Positions 53,898-63,990 of a stretch of DNA of 64,000 nt are shown here, in pieces; within the stretch, counting starts at the first letter, position 1, and every line of letters starts with the position of its first letter. The notes under the pieces were generated by a model. That model worked only from the letters and a program-made list of their open reading frames with translations. It was not told the DNA's origin and searched no databases. The stretch is from the NCBI GenBank assembly GCA_946894095.1, contig OX335645.2, forward strand, positions 11,307,001 through 11,371,000, written 5' to 3'. The DNA comes from Incurvaria masculella (taxonomy: Eukaryota; Arthropoda; Insecta; Lepidoptera; Incurvariidae). The translations under genes were made by a program, and so were the position numbers.

Positions 53898-54510
53898 AAG
53901 CCGTAGTTATCGACGGAAGAGTGATCGAACTGGTTGATTTTTTGTTTGATAGACAAGAACTGACTAAGGATGTCGAGAGACGAATTCAACTGGGTTGGGC
54001 TGTCTTCGGAAAGCTTAAATACACCCTGAGGTCTGACCATCCGCAAAATTTAAAGACCAGAATATATGACCAGTGCGTCCACCCGGTTATGACGTACGGG
54101 TGTGAAACTTAGACTCTGACGGTCGCCGTTGTCCAAAGGTTGAAAGTTGCCCAGCGAGCAATGGAGGGAGCCATGTTGGGAACATTGTTACGGGATATGG
54201 TGCGTAACGAGGTAATCCGCCGACGTATCAAAGTAGTCGATATTAGATACCAGGGTGGCTAAGCTAAAGTGGCAGTGGGCCGGTCACGTCAGCCGAAGAG
54301 ATGACGACCGTTGGAGTAAACGTGTCCTACACTGGCGGCCGTGGAAAGGAAAACGGAGTGTGAGAAGACCAATCGCCAGGTCGGACGACATCAAGTGCGT
54401 CGGCGGAAAGCAGTGGTTCCGTACAGCTGTGGGCCGGGAGGACTGGAGGAAAATTGAAGAGGCGTAAGTCCAGCAGTGGACACAAACACGCTGATTGACT
54501 GAAAAAAGAC
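53898..54510 (+). pseudogene. RTE-type reverse transcriptase C-terminal fossil
   Basis: Translation 53921-54112 and, after a stop and a frameshift, 54255-54467 matches the extreme C-terminus of RTE-clade endonuclease/reverse transcriptase polyproteins: RRIQLGWAVFGKL, a YDQCVHPVMTYGCET stretch, QRLKVAQRAMEGAMLG, then KLKWQWAGHVSRRDD, WSKRVLHWRPWKGKRS and REDWRKIEEA. The Trp expected after GCET is a TAG stop; the frame breaks before AKLKWQWAGH. The catalytic RT core (YADD) and endonuclease are absent. A 5'-truncated, dead copy. Confidence 0.9.
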
Positions 54511-54579
54511 GTAGCTGGGATAAATTAGGGATAAGTATTTAATTATTTGTCCTAACGAAATGAAAATCATTTTCGGCCA

Positions 54580-55128
54580 TTAAGGTGGCCCAACCCGGCG
54601 GGACTAACTCATTCGTGGGCACGGTACAAAACTTTCCTGTTGCGCTCTGGTACCTTCTATGTTTCAAAGCAAAAGACAGGCTCCGTGATGAGGAAGATGC
54701 AACATGTCCACGAAGCAGACAATGCGCATAGTGTTAGCTTTGGTAAGATTTACGAACATTTTAATTACAAAAGGACTTATAGCTAAAATTATACCACGAC
54801 CGCTGTGGTCAAAAATCTAACAAAAACTAAATAGATCATATATCTTGATTAAATAAGCTATGTCTGATGACTAATCTATTTAAGATATTCTTACTTTATC
54901 ATTGCGTAATCCACCTCCAAAGTTATTGTATAAAACGCGCAAAAAATCGAACTTTCGGACCTTATAACTTGGAAACCCAACACAATTTTACAATGCCAAC
55001 GGTCATCAGACATCTAGTTCGAACAAATAAAGCTATTTTGAGCAAAATTTGGGATATCTGACAAGAAATATAGGCGTGATCTTCTTTCCCCGTTAGTATG
55101 GGGAGTTGAGAGGGATGGGCCACCTTAA
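54580..55128 (+). mobile_element. TA1 element, complete, diverged
   Basis: TTAA at 54580-54583 and 55125-55128. It shares with the split copy at 7155 the text CCACGAAGCAGACAATGCGC-like block and GTGTTAG, suggesting a subfamily distinct from the other copies. Confidence 0.9.
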
Positions 55129-55304
55129 AATTAAAAATGTATGTGATAACATTTCTGGATGTGTTAAAAAAAAGCTGTGATAGACACGAGTAGACATTAT
55201 CTGATCGACTGGGTGGTTTACAGAAAACAAACAAGCCAATAAATGGCGGTCTTGTTTATCATGCATAATTTAAATCGTTCACGGAGGGAAAAGTAGTTCC
55301 TGAA

Positions 55305-55620
55305 GTCGCTCGGATCGCAGTGCAGCCGGTGCGGCGGCGGTGCGGGGGTGGTGCGGGGGCGGTGCGGTGCGGTGGCGGCGGCGGGAGAGGCGGCACCGCC
55401 CAGCAGCGCGTACTATCGATCGGTCGGTGGCGCGGAGTGCCGCCAGCCGGCAGCGGAGAGGATCGCCATGGCGACGGCGGCGGCGGCGGCGCCGGGACGC
55501 GACACGCGTCGCCATGAGAACGGAAGCGCTCGATAGCCTGGCAGCTCCCGGCTCCGGGCCGCCGCCGGTGTCACCGCCACCGCTGCTGCCCGGGCAACAC
55601 TCGATCGACTTAAGGTGGGT
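55305..55620. promoter_or_regulatory. CpG-rich island 15
   Basis: GCGGCGGTGCGGGGGTGG and GGAGAGGCGGCACCGCCC cores upstream of a possible first exon on the plus strand. Several frames are open for composition reasons. Possible promoter plus 5' untranslated region. Confidence 0.42.
55514..55614 (+). CDS. Possible first coding exon, Pro-rich
   Basis: ATG at 55514 in a favourable context (GTCGCCATGAGA). The short peptide starts MRTEALDSLAAPGSG, then PPPVSPPPLLPGQHSIDLR, and the frame meets TTAAG|GTGGGT at 55614/55615, a good splice donor. After the donor the frame ends within four codons, as expected for intron. An in-frame upstream ATG (55340) gives a low-complexity extension and is less likely. 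Not recognised as any family, and no downstream exon was found before the repeats at 55757. Could be chance in a GC-rich block. Confidence 0.33.
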
Positions 55621-55756
55621 CCGTTAGCATCCGTTTACGGAGCACAATAAAAATTATGCTCCCCATACAAACGTCGTTTACTAGTCATGTGAAAACCAAT
55701 GTTCCAATTTGCTTGATTTTTAATTGGTATGTAATATCAGGCAACAAATATTTGTT

Positions 55757-55989
55757 GGGTTGAAACGGAACCCTCTTACGTCCGTTCGTCCGTCCGTCCG
55801 TAATAGGTAGGCAGATGAATTTTTCACTGAGTGTATTTATTTTGCCGCTATAACAACAAATAGGTAAAATAAAAAAAATATAAAAATTCAAGTACTATTA
55901 TACTAAAAACATGATTTATTTGAGTTAAATCTTGTACGAAAGTACGGAACCCTTTGTGTGCGAGTCCGACTCGCACTTGGCCGGTTTTT
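55757..55989 (+). mobile_element. GTTCCG element, 5' damaged
   Basis: Begins TTGAAACGGAACCC (5' foldback lost), short CCGT tract, AATAGGTAGGCAG, TTATTTTGCCGCTATAAC, hairpin GTGCGAGTCCGACTCGCAC, CACTTGGCCGG, T-run. Confidence 0.85.
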
Positions 55990-56254
55990 GGAATAATGTA
56001 TGCTGTGTCACACAGCAGAGAAAAGAAAATTTCTATGAAGATTTTGTTTTGCTTGTTATTGACTTGTTTATTCTTTTTCAGCGAAACAAAACGTATAGAC
56101 ACAGATATTTCAGGCCTCATATTAGATACCAAATATCAAGTGAATTGGAACAGTGGGTATCAAATTATTAGTAAACTACTTTTGTATGGGGAACACAGCT
56201 TACGGGCCTTTCTGAAATGCTCGCCTTACCGATACCCTGACTAATATATATATA

Positions 56255-56663
56255 TTTTTTTTTATGCAACCCGACATGGATGGCTAATACCACACAACTA
56301 CCGTTATGATATTAGCCCAATACACCACATTCCCGAAGGAATTTGGTGCCATGCCAGGAACTTCCCTTTATGAGCACGGCTACATTGAACTGGATCGAAA
56401 ACACGGACAATTCTTCATTGCCGCTTCGACCATCTTTTCATCCAATGCGATGGTACCAACCCGGACGGGCTTAAACCCTACCACCTAGTAGGGGAAGGGG
56501 ACCTACAGTTTTACATGGATTCCGAACCATGGAGCAGCTCGCATTCGTGATGAAAATGCACTTATCGAACTCGGAAAGAGAAAGACAGTGGTGCATGTCG
56601 GTATTGAACCCAGGTCTCTGGTACGCTAGGCCAGTCCCCGCGCCACTAGGCTACGAGCCGCTC
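56255..56663 (-). mobile_element. Composite SINE, tRNA-headed, full length
   Basis: Complete antisense copy: T-run (poly-A), CCGACATGGATGGCTAATACC, body blocks as in other copies, GGTACCAACCCGGACGGGC, GGGGACCTACAG, GGTATTGAACC (56600-56610; complement GGTTCAATACC, B box) and CCACTAGGCTA (56643-56653; complement TAGCCTAGTGG, A box). Box spacing is right for a tRNA-type pol III promoter. Reference copy for the tRNA-headed subfamily. Confidence 0.88.
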
Positions 56664-56789
56664 AAAAATATAGATATATATTTAGAGGATAAAATGGTAA
56701 AACGCCAACTCTCTTCTCTGGTAATTTCTATAAGAATTTATACTTTCTCATTCATAATTTTTAAGAGTAGCTTATAATAAGTAACCCTT

Positions 56790-57062
56790 TTAGGTAATAT
56801 AATAATCAGCGAGGAACCATATAAGCGGATTTGCGGACTGCACTGAGCTGTCGAGCTTGTTAAAATTACGTATAATAGGTTTGTGGCAAGACACCCCCGG
56901 CAGACAGTTCCATATCCTGGCGGTGCGGCAGAGAAATAAGTTTGAGTAACGGTTCGTTCTCAAAAGCCCAATATCAACTACAAGGGGGTGCTCTGATTCA
57001 TCCCGGCAGGTACTCCGGATGCAGGTTGAACGGGGTTGAACGTTGAACGTTGAACTGGGCAT
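56790..57062 (-). pseudogene. Non-LTR retrotransposon ORF2 C-terminal fossil
   Basis: The minus translation includes DIGLLRTNRYSNLFLCRTARIWNCLP followed by a short tail. The TNR...S-F---TARIWN-LP pattern is the standard C-terminal motif of Jockey/CR1/R1-like retrotransposon ORF2 proteins downstream of the RT domain (only key residues listed). The RT core is missing. A (TTGAACG)3 run at 57030-57057 lies at the upstream edge. Confidence 0.65.
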
Positions 57063-58477
57063 GTTTAATGCAATTCCTAGGCTCCTGTTTCACACCCGCA
57101 CCGATCCGGAATTGAATCAGCGTGATCAACTCTGTTCCCAACATGGAGTCGCTGCAATACACAATGAACTGAAACATGAACGGCATCAGCCATTCGAGCT
57201 GCGTGCGTGAGGTAGGCGAGGTGGCACGGCGTTTACAGTTAGTGCGAATGATATGCACCGTTACATTGGATGCAATAATGCGCAACATATCTAGTAGAGT
57301 CACGACCAAAAGCTACTTTACATCATAAGACAGGAAGTTTCCAGTCTGTTGCATTATTATACAAAAAACCGGTCAAGCGTGAACGTGTTCACGTGTCAAA
57401 GGGTCCGTCACTGCTGGACGTCGACATGGGTCGTGATGGAAATATCACTAAGAGACATTGCGAATTTTTGCAATTTCATACAAAATTAGCGCTTCAGAAC
57501 TCTTGCTAGTTCTCAAAAAGTATGACGTTTTGAGCAAAAGTAATTCGTTCGTGCACACTTTATAAGTGTACCTATATTCATATATATTTGTCCAAAATTC
57601 GGGACAAAATACGTGTGACCAACAAACACCAGAGCCAAGACCATAAGATTCATTTTCAGTGAGTTATCGAGTCAGCTACTTCAGATAATAAAATCACACA
57701 CACATATATCACCCAACAAACGCGATAAGACGCTGGTACTTTTGAAATGTAATGGCGGAACTTTGACCGCGAGTGTACTTACATAATTCTAGGAACATGC
57801 ATTGTGCGCATGAGCAAAACTATTGTGACTCACGGCGCTCCGACGCATCCAGGAAACTAATCTTTGTTTTAGAATGTAAGCCGAGCAGTATGACCGCAAC
57901 ATTTTGAACTCCCGCCAATACTAGGTGAAACTTGTTAGAAAGATAGCAATGAGTCTAAACTAAGTGTTTCAACTATATATTTCAACGTTGTATATCAGCT
58001 GCATAGCGCAGTCCCTCCGTCCCTTTTCTACTGTGGCTCAACTCTTCCGCAGGCAGAGAATGGACGGATTCAATGTCAAATAAAAAAATAAAAAAACCGA
58101 CCGATCCTCTAGATCCTCTATCTAAAGGCGTTCGTGATTTACTTTTAGCTATAAATCATTTTGTAATTTACATTGGTTTGTAAATCTAACCATACCAAAC
58201 ACTATCCGTACAAACGTAGCTCTCAGTTGATTAATAAATTATGCAAAATATCAGAAAAATATTTCTTAAGTTGACTGAGGAAACAGGCACGAGGCATTGT
58301 ATGGAACTTGATCACCTCGTTATCTTCTGAACAGGTCCTGGCGTGTGCCATATGTCGCGCTCGCCATAAAAACAGGGATTCGTTGAAATAAATAATCAGC
58401 TAATTTGAAAGTTCCTATCGATCCATGCAGCCGGGCTGCTTGCTCTAGGAAATGTTAGTCACTGGTTTTTATGCAGC
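57063..58477. other. Stretch without gene, small repeat traces
   Basis: 57364-57412 is a decayed GTTCCG 3' end (AAAAAACCGGTCAAGCG). 58255-58330 repeats the CAGGCACGAGGCATTGTATGG text of the 24573 element. Nothing else recognised. Confidence 0.4.
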
Positions 58478-58815
58478 GACTGGACATGGATGGCTAACAA
58501 CACCCACGGCCATGATATTTGCCCAACACACTGCATCACCAAATAAATTAGGTAGATTCCTTCTATGAGCACGGTTAAATTGAACTGGATGGAAGAAAAT
58601 GTGTCATATCTGCATCCAAAGCCATGTTACCAAGAACCCTACCACCTACCAGAGGAGGGGGGGGGGGGGGGGAATTTGCTCTGTTTGAATTTGAAGGAAA
58701 TGCTCTTATCCAAATCTGAAAAGGAAAATAGTGCTTGAAAGGGGCGGGAATTTGAACCCCAACCTCTGGGACGGAAGGCAAGTCCGTCCACCCACCCCTG
58801 AGCTAAGGTGGTGAG
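58478..58815 (-). mobile_element. Composite SINE, tRNA-headed, with G run
   Basis: Antisense: GACATGGATGGCTAACAACACC, ATATTTGCCCAACACAC, body with a 16-base G run at 58657-58672 replacing part of the GGTCCCC block, then GGGAATTTGAACCCC (58746-58760; complement is a B box) and CCCCTGAGCTAAGGTGG (A-box region). Confidence 0.8.
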
Positions 58816-58954
58816 ACACGGGTGAGGCCAAGTAACCAGCTAGTCGCGTGATACTTTCACGCGTCGATGCTGCATCGTCGGGGTCGTCGCACGAGCAATG
58901 ACCGACGACAAAGAGCCAGGGGCGTTTCACGGCGAGTGCAGGAGCGATAGCGAT

Positions 58955-59125
58955 AAGATAAGAGCACTAGGTGAAAGATAAGACATTGAGCGAAAACAAT
59001 GGCGGCATTTGGGTCGGCCCCGCTTCGCCGCACCGCCTCCGCGCCGCCGCCGCGCCGTAACCGCCTCCGCACCGCCGCCGCGCGACCCACAAACCTTGCC
59101 CTTCGGTCGGCGCGCAGCTCTCAAT
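58955..59125. promoter_or_regulatory. CpG-rich island 16
   Basis: CCGCCTCCGCGCCGCCGCCG and CGCCTCCGCACCGCCGCC cores. Arg-rich frames are artefacts. No repeat identity. Confidence 0.4.
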
Positions 59126-59193
59126 CTCAATGTTGCAGCCGCGTAACCAATGTATAGTCGCATTCAAAAGTCCAGTATCATATTACGGGTCGC

Positions 59194-59676
59194 TTAAGTC
59201 CAAAAAGCATAAGGTCCAAAACCCAGAACATCCAAAAGTATGTATTTTTCGCGTATATTATTAAATGCATATAATATAATATAATATAATATAATCTAAT
59301 CTAACCGAATTGAAAAACTTCCGTATTCATTAGAGTTTTGGACGGTATGGGTTTTGGACCTTGTGCTTTTTAGGGTTCCGTACCCAAAGGATGAAAACGG
59401 AACCCTATTACTAAGCCTCCGCTGTCCGTCCGTCCGTCAGTCTGTCACAGGGCTGTATCTCATGAACCGTAACAGGTAAGAAGCTGAATTTTTCATAGAA
59501 TTTGCATTTATTTTGCCGCTATAACAACAAATAGGTTAAATTATAATAAAATAAAAATTAAAGGGGGGCCCCATACAAAAAACGTGTAATTTTTGGGGTA
59601 AATCTTGAACAATGGTACGGAACCCTTCGAGTGCGAGTCCGACTCGCACTTGGCCGGTTTTTGGACTTTATGATGC
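59194..59676. mobile_element. Foldback element hosting a GTTCCG insertion
   Basis: The left arm TTAAGTCCAAAAAGCATAAG, GTCCAAAACCCA is mirrored by TGGGTTTTGGACC, TTGTGCTTTTT and, beyond the insertion, GGACTTTATG. The centre has an (ATAAT)n run (59268-59297). The GTTCCG element sits in the T-run of the right arm, so the undisturbed left arm shows the pre-insertion sequence. Confidence 0.8.
59371..59663 (+). mobile_element. GTTCCG element nested in a foldback element
   Basis: Full-length copy, AGGGTTCCGTACCCAAAGG to GTGCGAGTCCGACTCGCAC and TTGGCCGG, with TTTTT on both sides. A single TTTTT is expected in the empty site, so five T appear duplicated. Confidence 0.9.
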
Positions 59677-59714
59677 GTCCCCCATATTCCAACGCGATTG
59701 CGATGAAGCGCTCG

Positions 59715-59980
59715 AATCGCGCGGTGGTAAAGCGGGAGGAGGGGATAGCACGGCCCGCGCGGGGCCGCGGCGGTAGGACGCCACGCCAGAAATCCTGTCG
59801 GCGGGGGGAGCACGCCACATGTGCAAAACAAACCCGACCGTAGGGTGCTACTGGACTTATTTCGTCGATGGTACATTGTAGATGCCTGCTGGCGTGTGTA
59901 CACAGCGGCCCGGCGCGTCTCGTCCGCTACAAACAAAGCTTGCACCTCGCGAACGCTGTTCGCGGAACAAATCCGAGCGA
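59715..59980. promoter_or_regulatory. CpG-rich island 17
   Basis: GCACGGCCCGCGCGGGGCCG and GCCCGGCGCGTCTCGTCCGC cores. The 163-codon minus frame over it runs into the GTTCCG element, so it is not a gene as it stands. Confidence 0.38.
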
Positions 59981-60539
59981 TTTCAATAATTGTTCTCCGT
60001 AGTTGGCTGCGCTGAACACGGTTTGCCATCACGAATTATCTCCTTCGCGCTATTCACCAAGTGCTGGGGCCCAGTTTAGGCAGTAAGTGCCTAAGTAAGC
60101 TGATGAGACGCGTTAAATAAAGTTTTTTAAATATAAAATAATTTAATATATATTTAGCCTGGTTTTTAAAGGGCCTTTATTACTAAAGTGCTGATTATCT
60201 TGTGCTGGTATCGATTAAGCTAATCAGCAGTAGGTGAAAAGGCCCAAGTATAATAATATATCTATCTTAGAACCTCTATGATCGAGTTCATGAAAACCCT
60301 AACTGGGCAACGGGTGACATAAAAAGGTGGCTGGCCAGCCAATAAAATCGAATACAATCAATGTTTAAAATCTTTTTGGATAAATGATCTTTAATGATTG
60401 ATGAATTTTTATTTGGAAGAATATTATAATAAATATTTTCAAAGGCGTCTCTGCGCGGGCGTGACGCCTTGACTCAATGTAGTAATGCAAAAAGTATTGA
60501 GTAATAAATGCCAAGGCATACAAAAATACACTTGTGTAA
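59981..60539. other. AT-rich stretch without recognised feature
   Basis: No gene or repeat recognised. Confidence 0.4.
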
Positions 60540-60860
60540 TTAAGGCGGCCCAACCCGCTCATCTCTCCATACAAACGGGGAAAGAAGATCACGCCCATAT
60601 TTCTTGTCAGAGATCCAAAATTTTGCTCAAAATAGCTTTATTTGATCGAACTAGATGTCTGATGACCATTAGCATTGTAAAATTGTGTTTGGGGTCTAAG
60701 TTATAAGGTCCGAAATTTCGAATTTTTCGCGCGTTTTATACAATAGCTTTGGAGGTGGATTACGCAATGATAAAGTAAGAACATAGTAAAAAGATTAGTC
60801 ATCAGACATAGCTTATTTAATCAAGATTTATGATCTATTTGGTTTTTGTTAGATTATTTA
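60540..60860 (-). mobile_element. TA1 element, left half missing
   Basis: TTAA at 60540-60543, GGCGGCCCAACCCGCTCATC, collinear to TTTGGTTTTTGTTAGATT, where it stops. No second TTAA. Confidence 0.85.
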
Positions 60861-60955
60861 GATTTTTTAGATGCATGTATCTTACACATAAAGTTGCAGT
60901 AGGCTCAAAACATTTTTATTATTTTTTGTTCGAGACAGGGGTGACGTCCCAAGAC

Positions 60956-61679
60956 TAGGGAATGCAATCCCGATCCCGCGGGATCCCGATCTCGCGAGAT
61001 CTCGTGTTATTTTTCGGGATCTATCCCGACGCATCATATGACGAGATCCCGTTCGAGATTGACGGGATTGGGCGGCAGTGGTCAGCGACGCTACACACGT
61101 CCACTCGGGGCGCAAGCGGCGCTGGCGCTGACTGACGGCCGCGAGCGGCAGGAACGCCAACCAAACAGGCGTTTGAAAAAAATTCAGACTATTTCCGAAT
61201 ATTAGCGACAGGTGACGAGTGGGACAGATAATATAGACCTGTGTCGAGTAAGTGAGAAAGAAGTATATGCGCGCGGAGAGGCAGTCATTTGTTTGTTTAC
61301 GTGTCATTGTTTTAGTTTTGCAGTTGTAGTGATTATTTTTTCATTTTCAAAATCACTCGTAGGTAACTACTTCCTAATTCCCTTGAAATATGCTTATTAT
61401 TTTGATTACCTAATCTACCTATGTTAATTTCCTTAAAACCTGATAATTATTTAGTTGGTAAGATCAAAAAATAAAGGTTTTTATTTTCTTTCGAGTAAAA
61501 TGTTATTTTAGTTAACCTCACTATCACAAACAAGCAGTTATTAGCTTTTTCAGTCATCCGAATTTAGCATTTATTTAAAACTAGACGGGATCCCGAAAAT
61601 TCCGGGATCCCGCGGGATTGATATTTCTAATCCCGCGGGATCTCGAATTTGCAATCTCGAGTCGGGATTGCATTCCCTA
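60956..61679. mobile_element. hAT-like non-autonomous element, copy 2
   Basis: A 724-bp element with the same ends as 10137-10842 and a perfect 8-bp duplication CCCAAGAC (60948-60955 and 61680-61687). Highly similar throughout, same orientation, with small indels. Its ORF on the minus strand (60882-61307) crosses the element end and is not conserved in the other copy. Confidence 0.92.
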
Positions 61680-61687
61680 CCCAAGAC

Positions 61688-63369
61688 TGCCGTGACATAA
61701 CATGATTGTAATAAAGTATGGTGTTTTATCTTTATTGCATACATAGTGCTTATATAATAATACCTTAATTGAGGATGTTCTTCCGATAACCTTTTATTAA
61801 TTTCAATAGTTTACTGAAAAATTAAAATAGCCTCTTTATTCCGTTTTCAATTGTTGATGAGTCGTTTTCATTACATAACACTAAACTTGTGATATGCCAT
61901 CTTTTTGAGTCGGACTCGCACATGAAGGGTTTCGGACCATGGTACAAGACTTAACACGAGAACAGCCGGACATACGAAAGCATTTTTGCCCAATCTGAAA
62001 CGGAGACATCATGCTCGAGTTTCGCTCTTCGCTCGCGGGAGTATTTGACAATTTTGACCTAAACTAAAGCTGCGTTTAACGTCAGAGATGTTCCTTTCAA
62101 TTTTATTCATATTCATTTTATTTTGTCAGGGCATCGTTTTCGATCTGCTGCAGCTTACATGGTTTTACTGTTGAAAAATAAAGGTGAAACTATAACTGTT
62201 CAATGAAGATATATGACACGCCCGTCACAATATGAGGAGAGAACGCCCGTTACATCGATTACTACCTTTGGGTTCATTTATTCAGCAATTGATATACAGT
62301 CCATACTTTGACTGATGCTAAGACATTTTAATTTACCGATTAACCGGAACTTTTGCTTGTATAGGTTGCTGTGACGGATACATTTTCATGACTAAATTGT
62401 AACTAAATAATTACTCCATTTGCTTAAAAATCGTACGAAATTAACTCTAACAACTCTTCTTTCCACAAAACGTTTAACCTGTTTGTCACTTTCCACAGCA
62501 GCCTTAATTTTCCAAATCATATTCGACCACTATGGGGTGGCTGTTTTTGATATTTAGATGTGTTCATTTCAATCTATCGAAATTAAGAAACACATAAAAT
62601 GCGAAAGGTGTCATTTTACATTTCACAAATCTCTGACATTACTCACGTTACTGGGAACCAATGCTTCAAAAGTAAACAATCTAATGCGGTAAAGTATAGA
62701 CACACAAAGGTGAGTATAAAATGGCCGACCCGAATTTGAAGTAACCCAAGGCATCGCACAAAGGGGGCTTCTGTTCCGTCAAAAGGGAAGGGCATACATA
62801 ATAACCCTCCTTCTTTCGCAGTCGGGTAAAAACTAAAACGTTTAGACATCGGACCCTCCGTTACGCGCAGGTGTCCGCTCTTTGCCGCCGTCACTAAGAC
62901 CGCCTCCGCGCCGCGCCGCCGACAAATCTATTCTACCCATTTAGGGCTGTCGTGAAGTCGTGAAGACATGAAAACAGTTATCGCCCGTAGTATGGGGAAT
63001 TTATAGACTATTGATAGACTCACTTCTACGTATGAGAATGTGGAACATTTCTAACTATCTCAGATAAAATATAGCTGGCATCAAATGTGGATATCTAATT
63101 AAAGAACCTAACTGTGGTGAATGATAAAACACTTGAGAACGTTTTGATTACAGGACAAGGTACGGTCGAAGTGGAATATGCGGTAATCTAATTATGAGAC
63201 ATTTTATATTACAGGAATGGCGTGCAGTATGGGTACTTAAAAATCATTAAAGTGGTCCCACTGGCTTTCTTCTCGTGCATGGCCTAAGAGGCGATTAAAT
63301 AATTAGCCGTTCTTGCCTCCGATTCAACGTGAAAATGGACGTCCTATTTCTTAATGACTATGTGGTATA
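61688..63369. other. AT-rich gene-free stretch
   Basis: 61903-61955 is an antisense GTTCCG end fragment (TTGAGTCGGACTCGCAC, GAAGGGTTTCGGACC). A 50-bp GC patch (CCGCCTCCGCGCCGCGCCGC) lies at 62898-62925. No gene recognised. Confidence 0.45.
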
Positions 63370-63660
63370 GGTATTACCGCCCGCGTTGCTACCATCGTAT
63401 TGATTTCTCTTTCCGAGTTGGATAAATGCATATCGTTACGAATTTGAGCTGTTCCATGGTTCGTAACCCGTGTAAAACTGTAGGTCCCCTTTCTCTAATA
63501 GGTGGTAAGTTAAGCAGGCCCGGGTCGGTTGAAGCTGCAAGGAGAATTTTTCTATCCAGTTCAGTGCTACACTTCCTAAAATATGCACAATGTCCTGGCA
63601 TTGCACCTGATTCCTTCGGGAATATGGTGTACTATTAGCGCTCCATGTCAGGTTCCATAT
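63370..63660 (+). mobile_element. Composite SINE, diverged
   Basis: Sense copy: CTTTCCGAGTTGGATAAATGC, CGTTACGAATTTGAGC, CATGGTTCG, ACTGTAGGTCCCC, AATAGGTGGTAAG, GGCCCGGGTCGG, AATGTCCTGGCATTGCACC, GGAATATGGTG, CTCCATGTCAGG. The pol III head is absent. Confidence 0.75.
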
Positions 63661-63894
63661 GAAAGTTCCCGATGATCACGTATCAATATTTCTTTTTAAC
63701 ACGCCTTTATTAATCTTAAGCAGTCAGCAAACAATATTTCATGTTCCGTACAAAGTTAAGAGGATAGTGTGAACATTTTATTTGTGCAATGAATTCGTAA
63801 AATGTATGCCTTCGCAAGTTTCATGCTTATAAACGACCGAATGAAATGTATTTAGAATGTCCAATGGTATCACATGACACGAATTGATCCAGAT

Positions 63895-63990
63895 ATATCG
63901 AATCAATGTGCCGCTCATGTTTGCCGAAGCACGCCCGAGCCAATGGCTAAGCTCGGTCGGCGGGCTTTATTGCTTCGGCGGCAAACGGAC
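63895..63990. repeat. Imperfect GC-rich inverted repeat at window edge
   Basis: GTTTGCCGAAGCACGCCCGAGC is mirrored by GCTCGGTCGGCGGGC and GCTTCGGCGGCAAAC. Looks like a foldback unit about 85 bp long, but the window ends 10 bases later. Confidence 0.55.

Noticed and set aside
53921..54467. Functional reverse transcriptase gene
   Set aside because: A stop codon, a frameshift and loss of the catalytic domain make it a 5'-truncated fossil.
59541..60032. Longest open frame in the window (163 codons, minus)
   Set aside because: Its C-terminal part translates the GTTCCG element, and its N-terminal part a CpG island; no known domain.
60882..61307. 141-codon minus frame
   Set aside because: It crosses the boundary of the hAT-like element and is not preserved in the sister copy at 10137.
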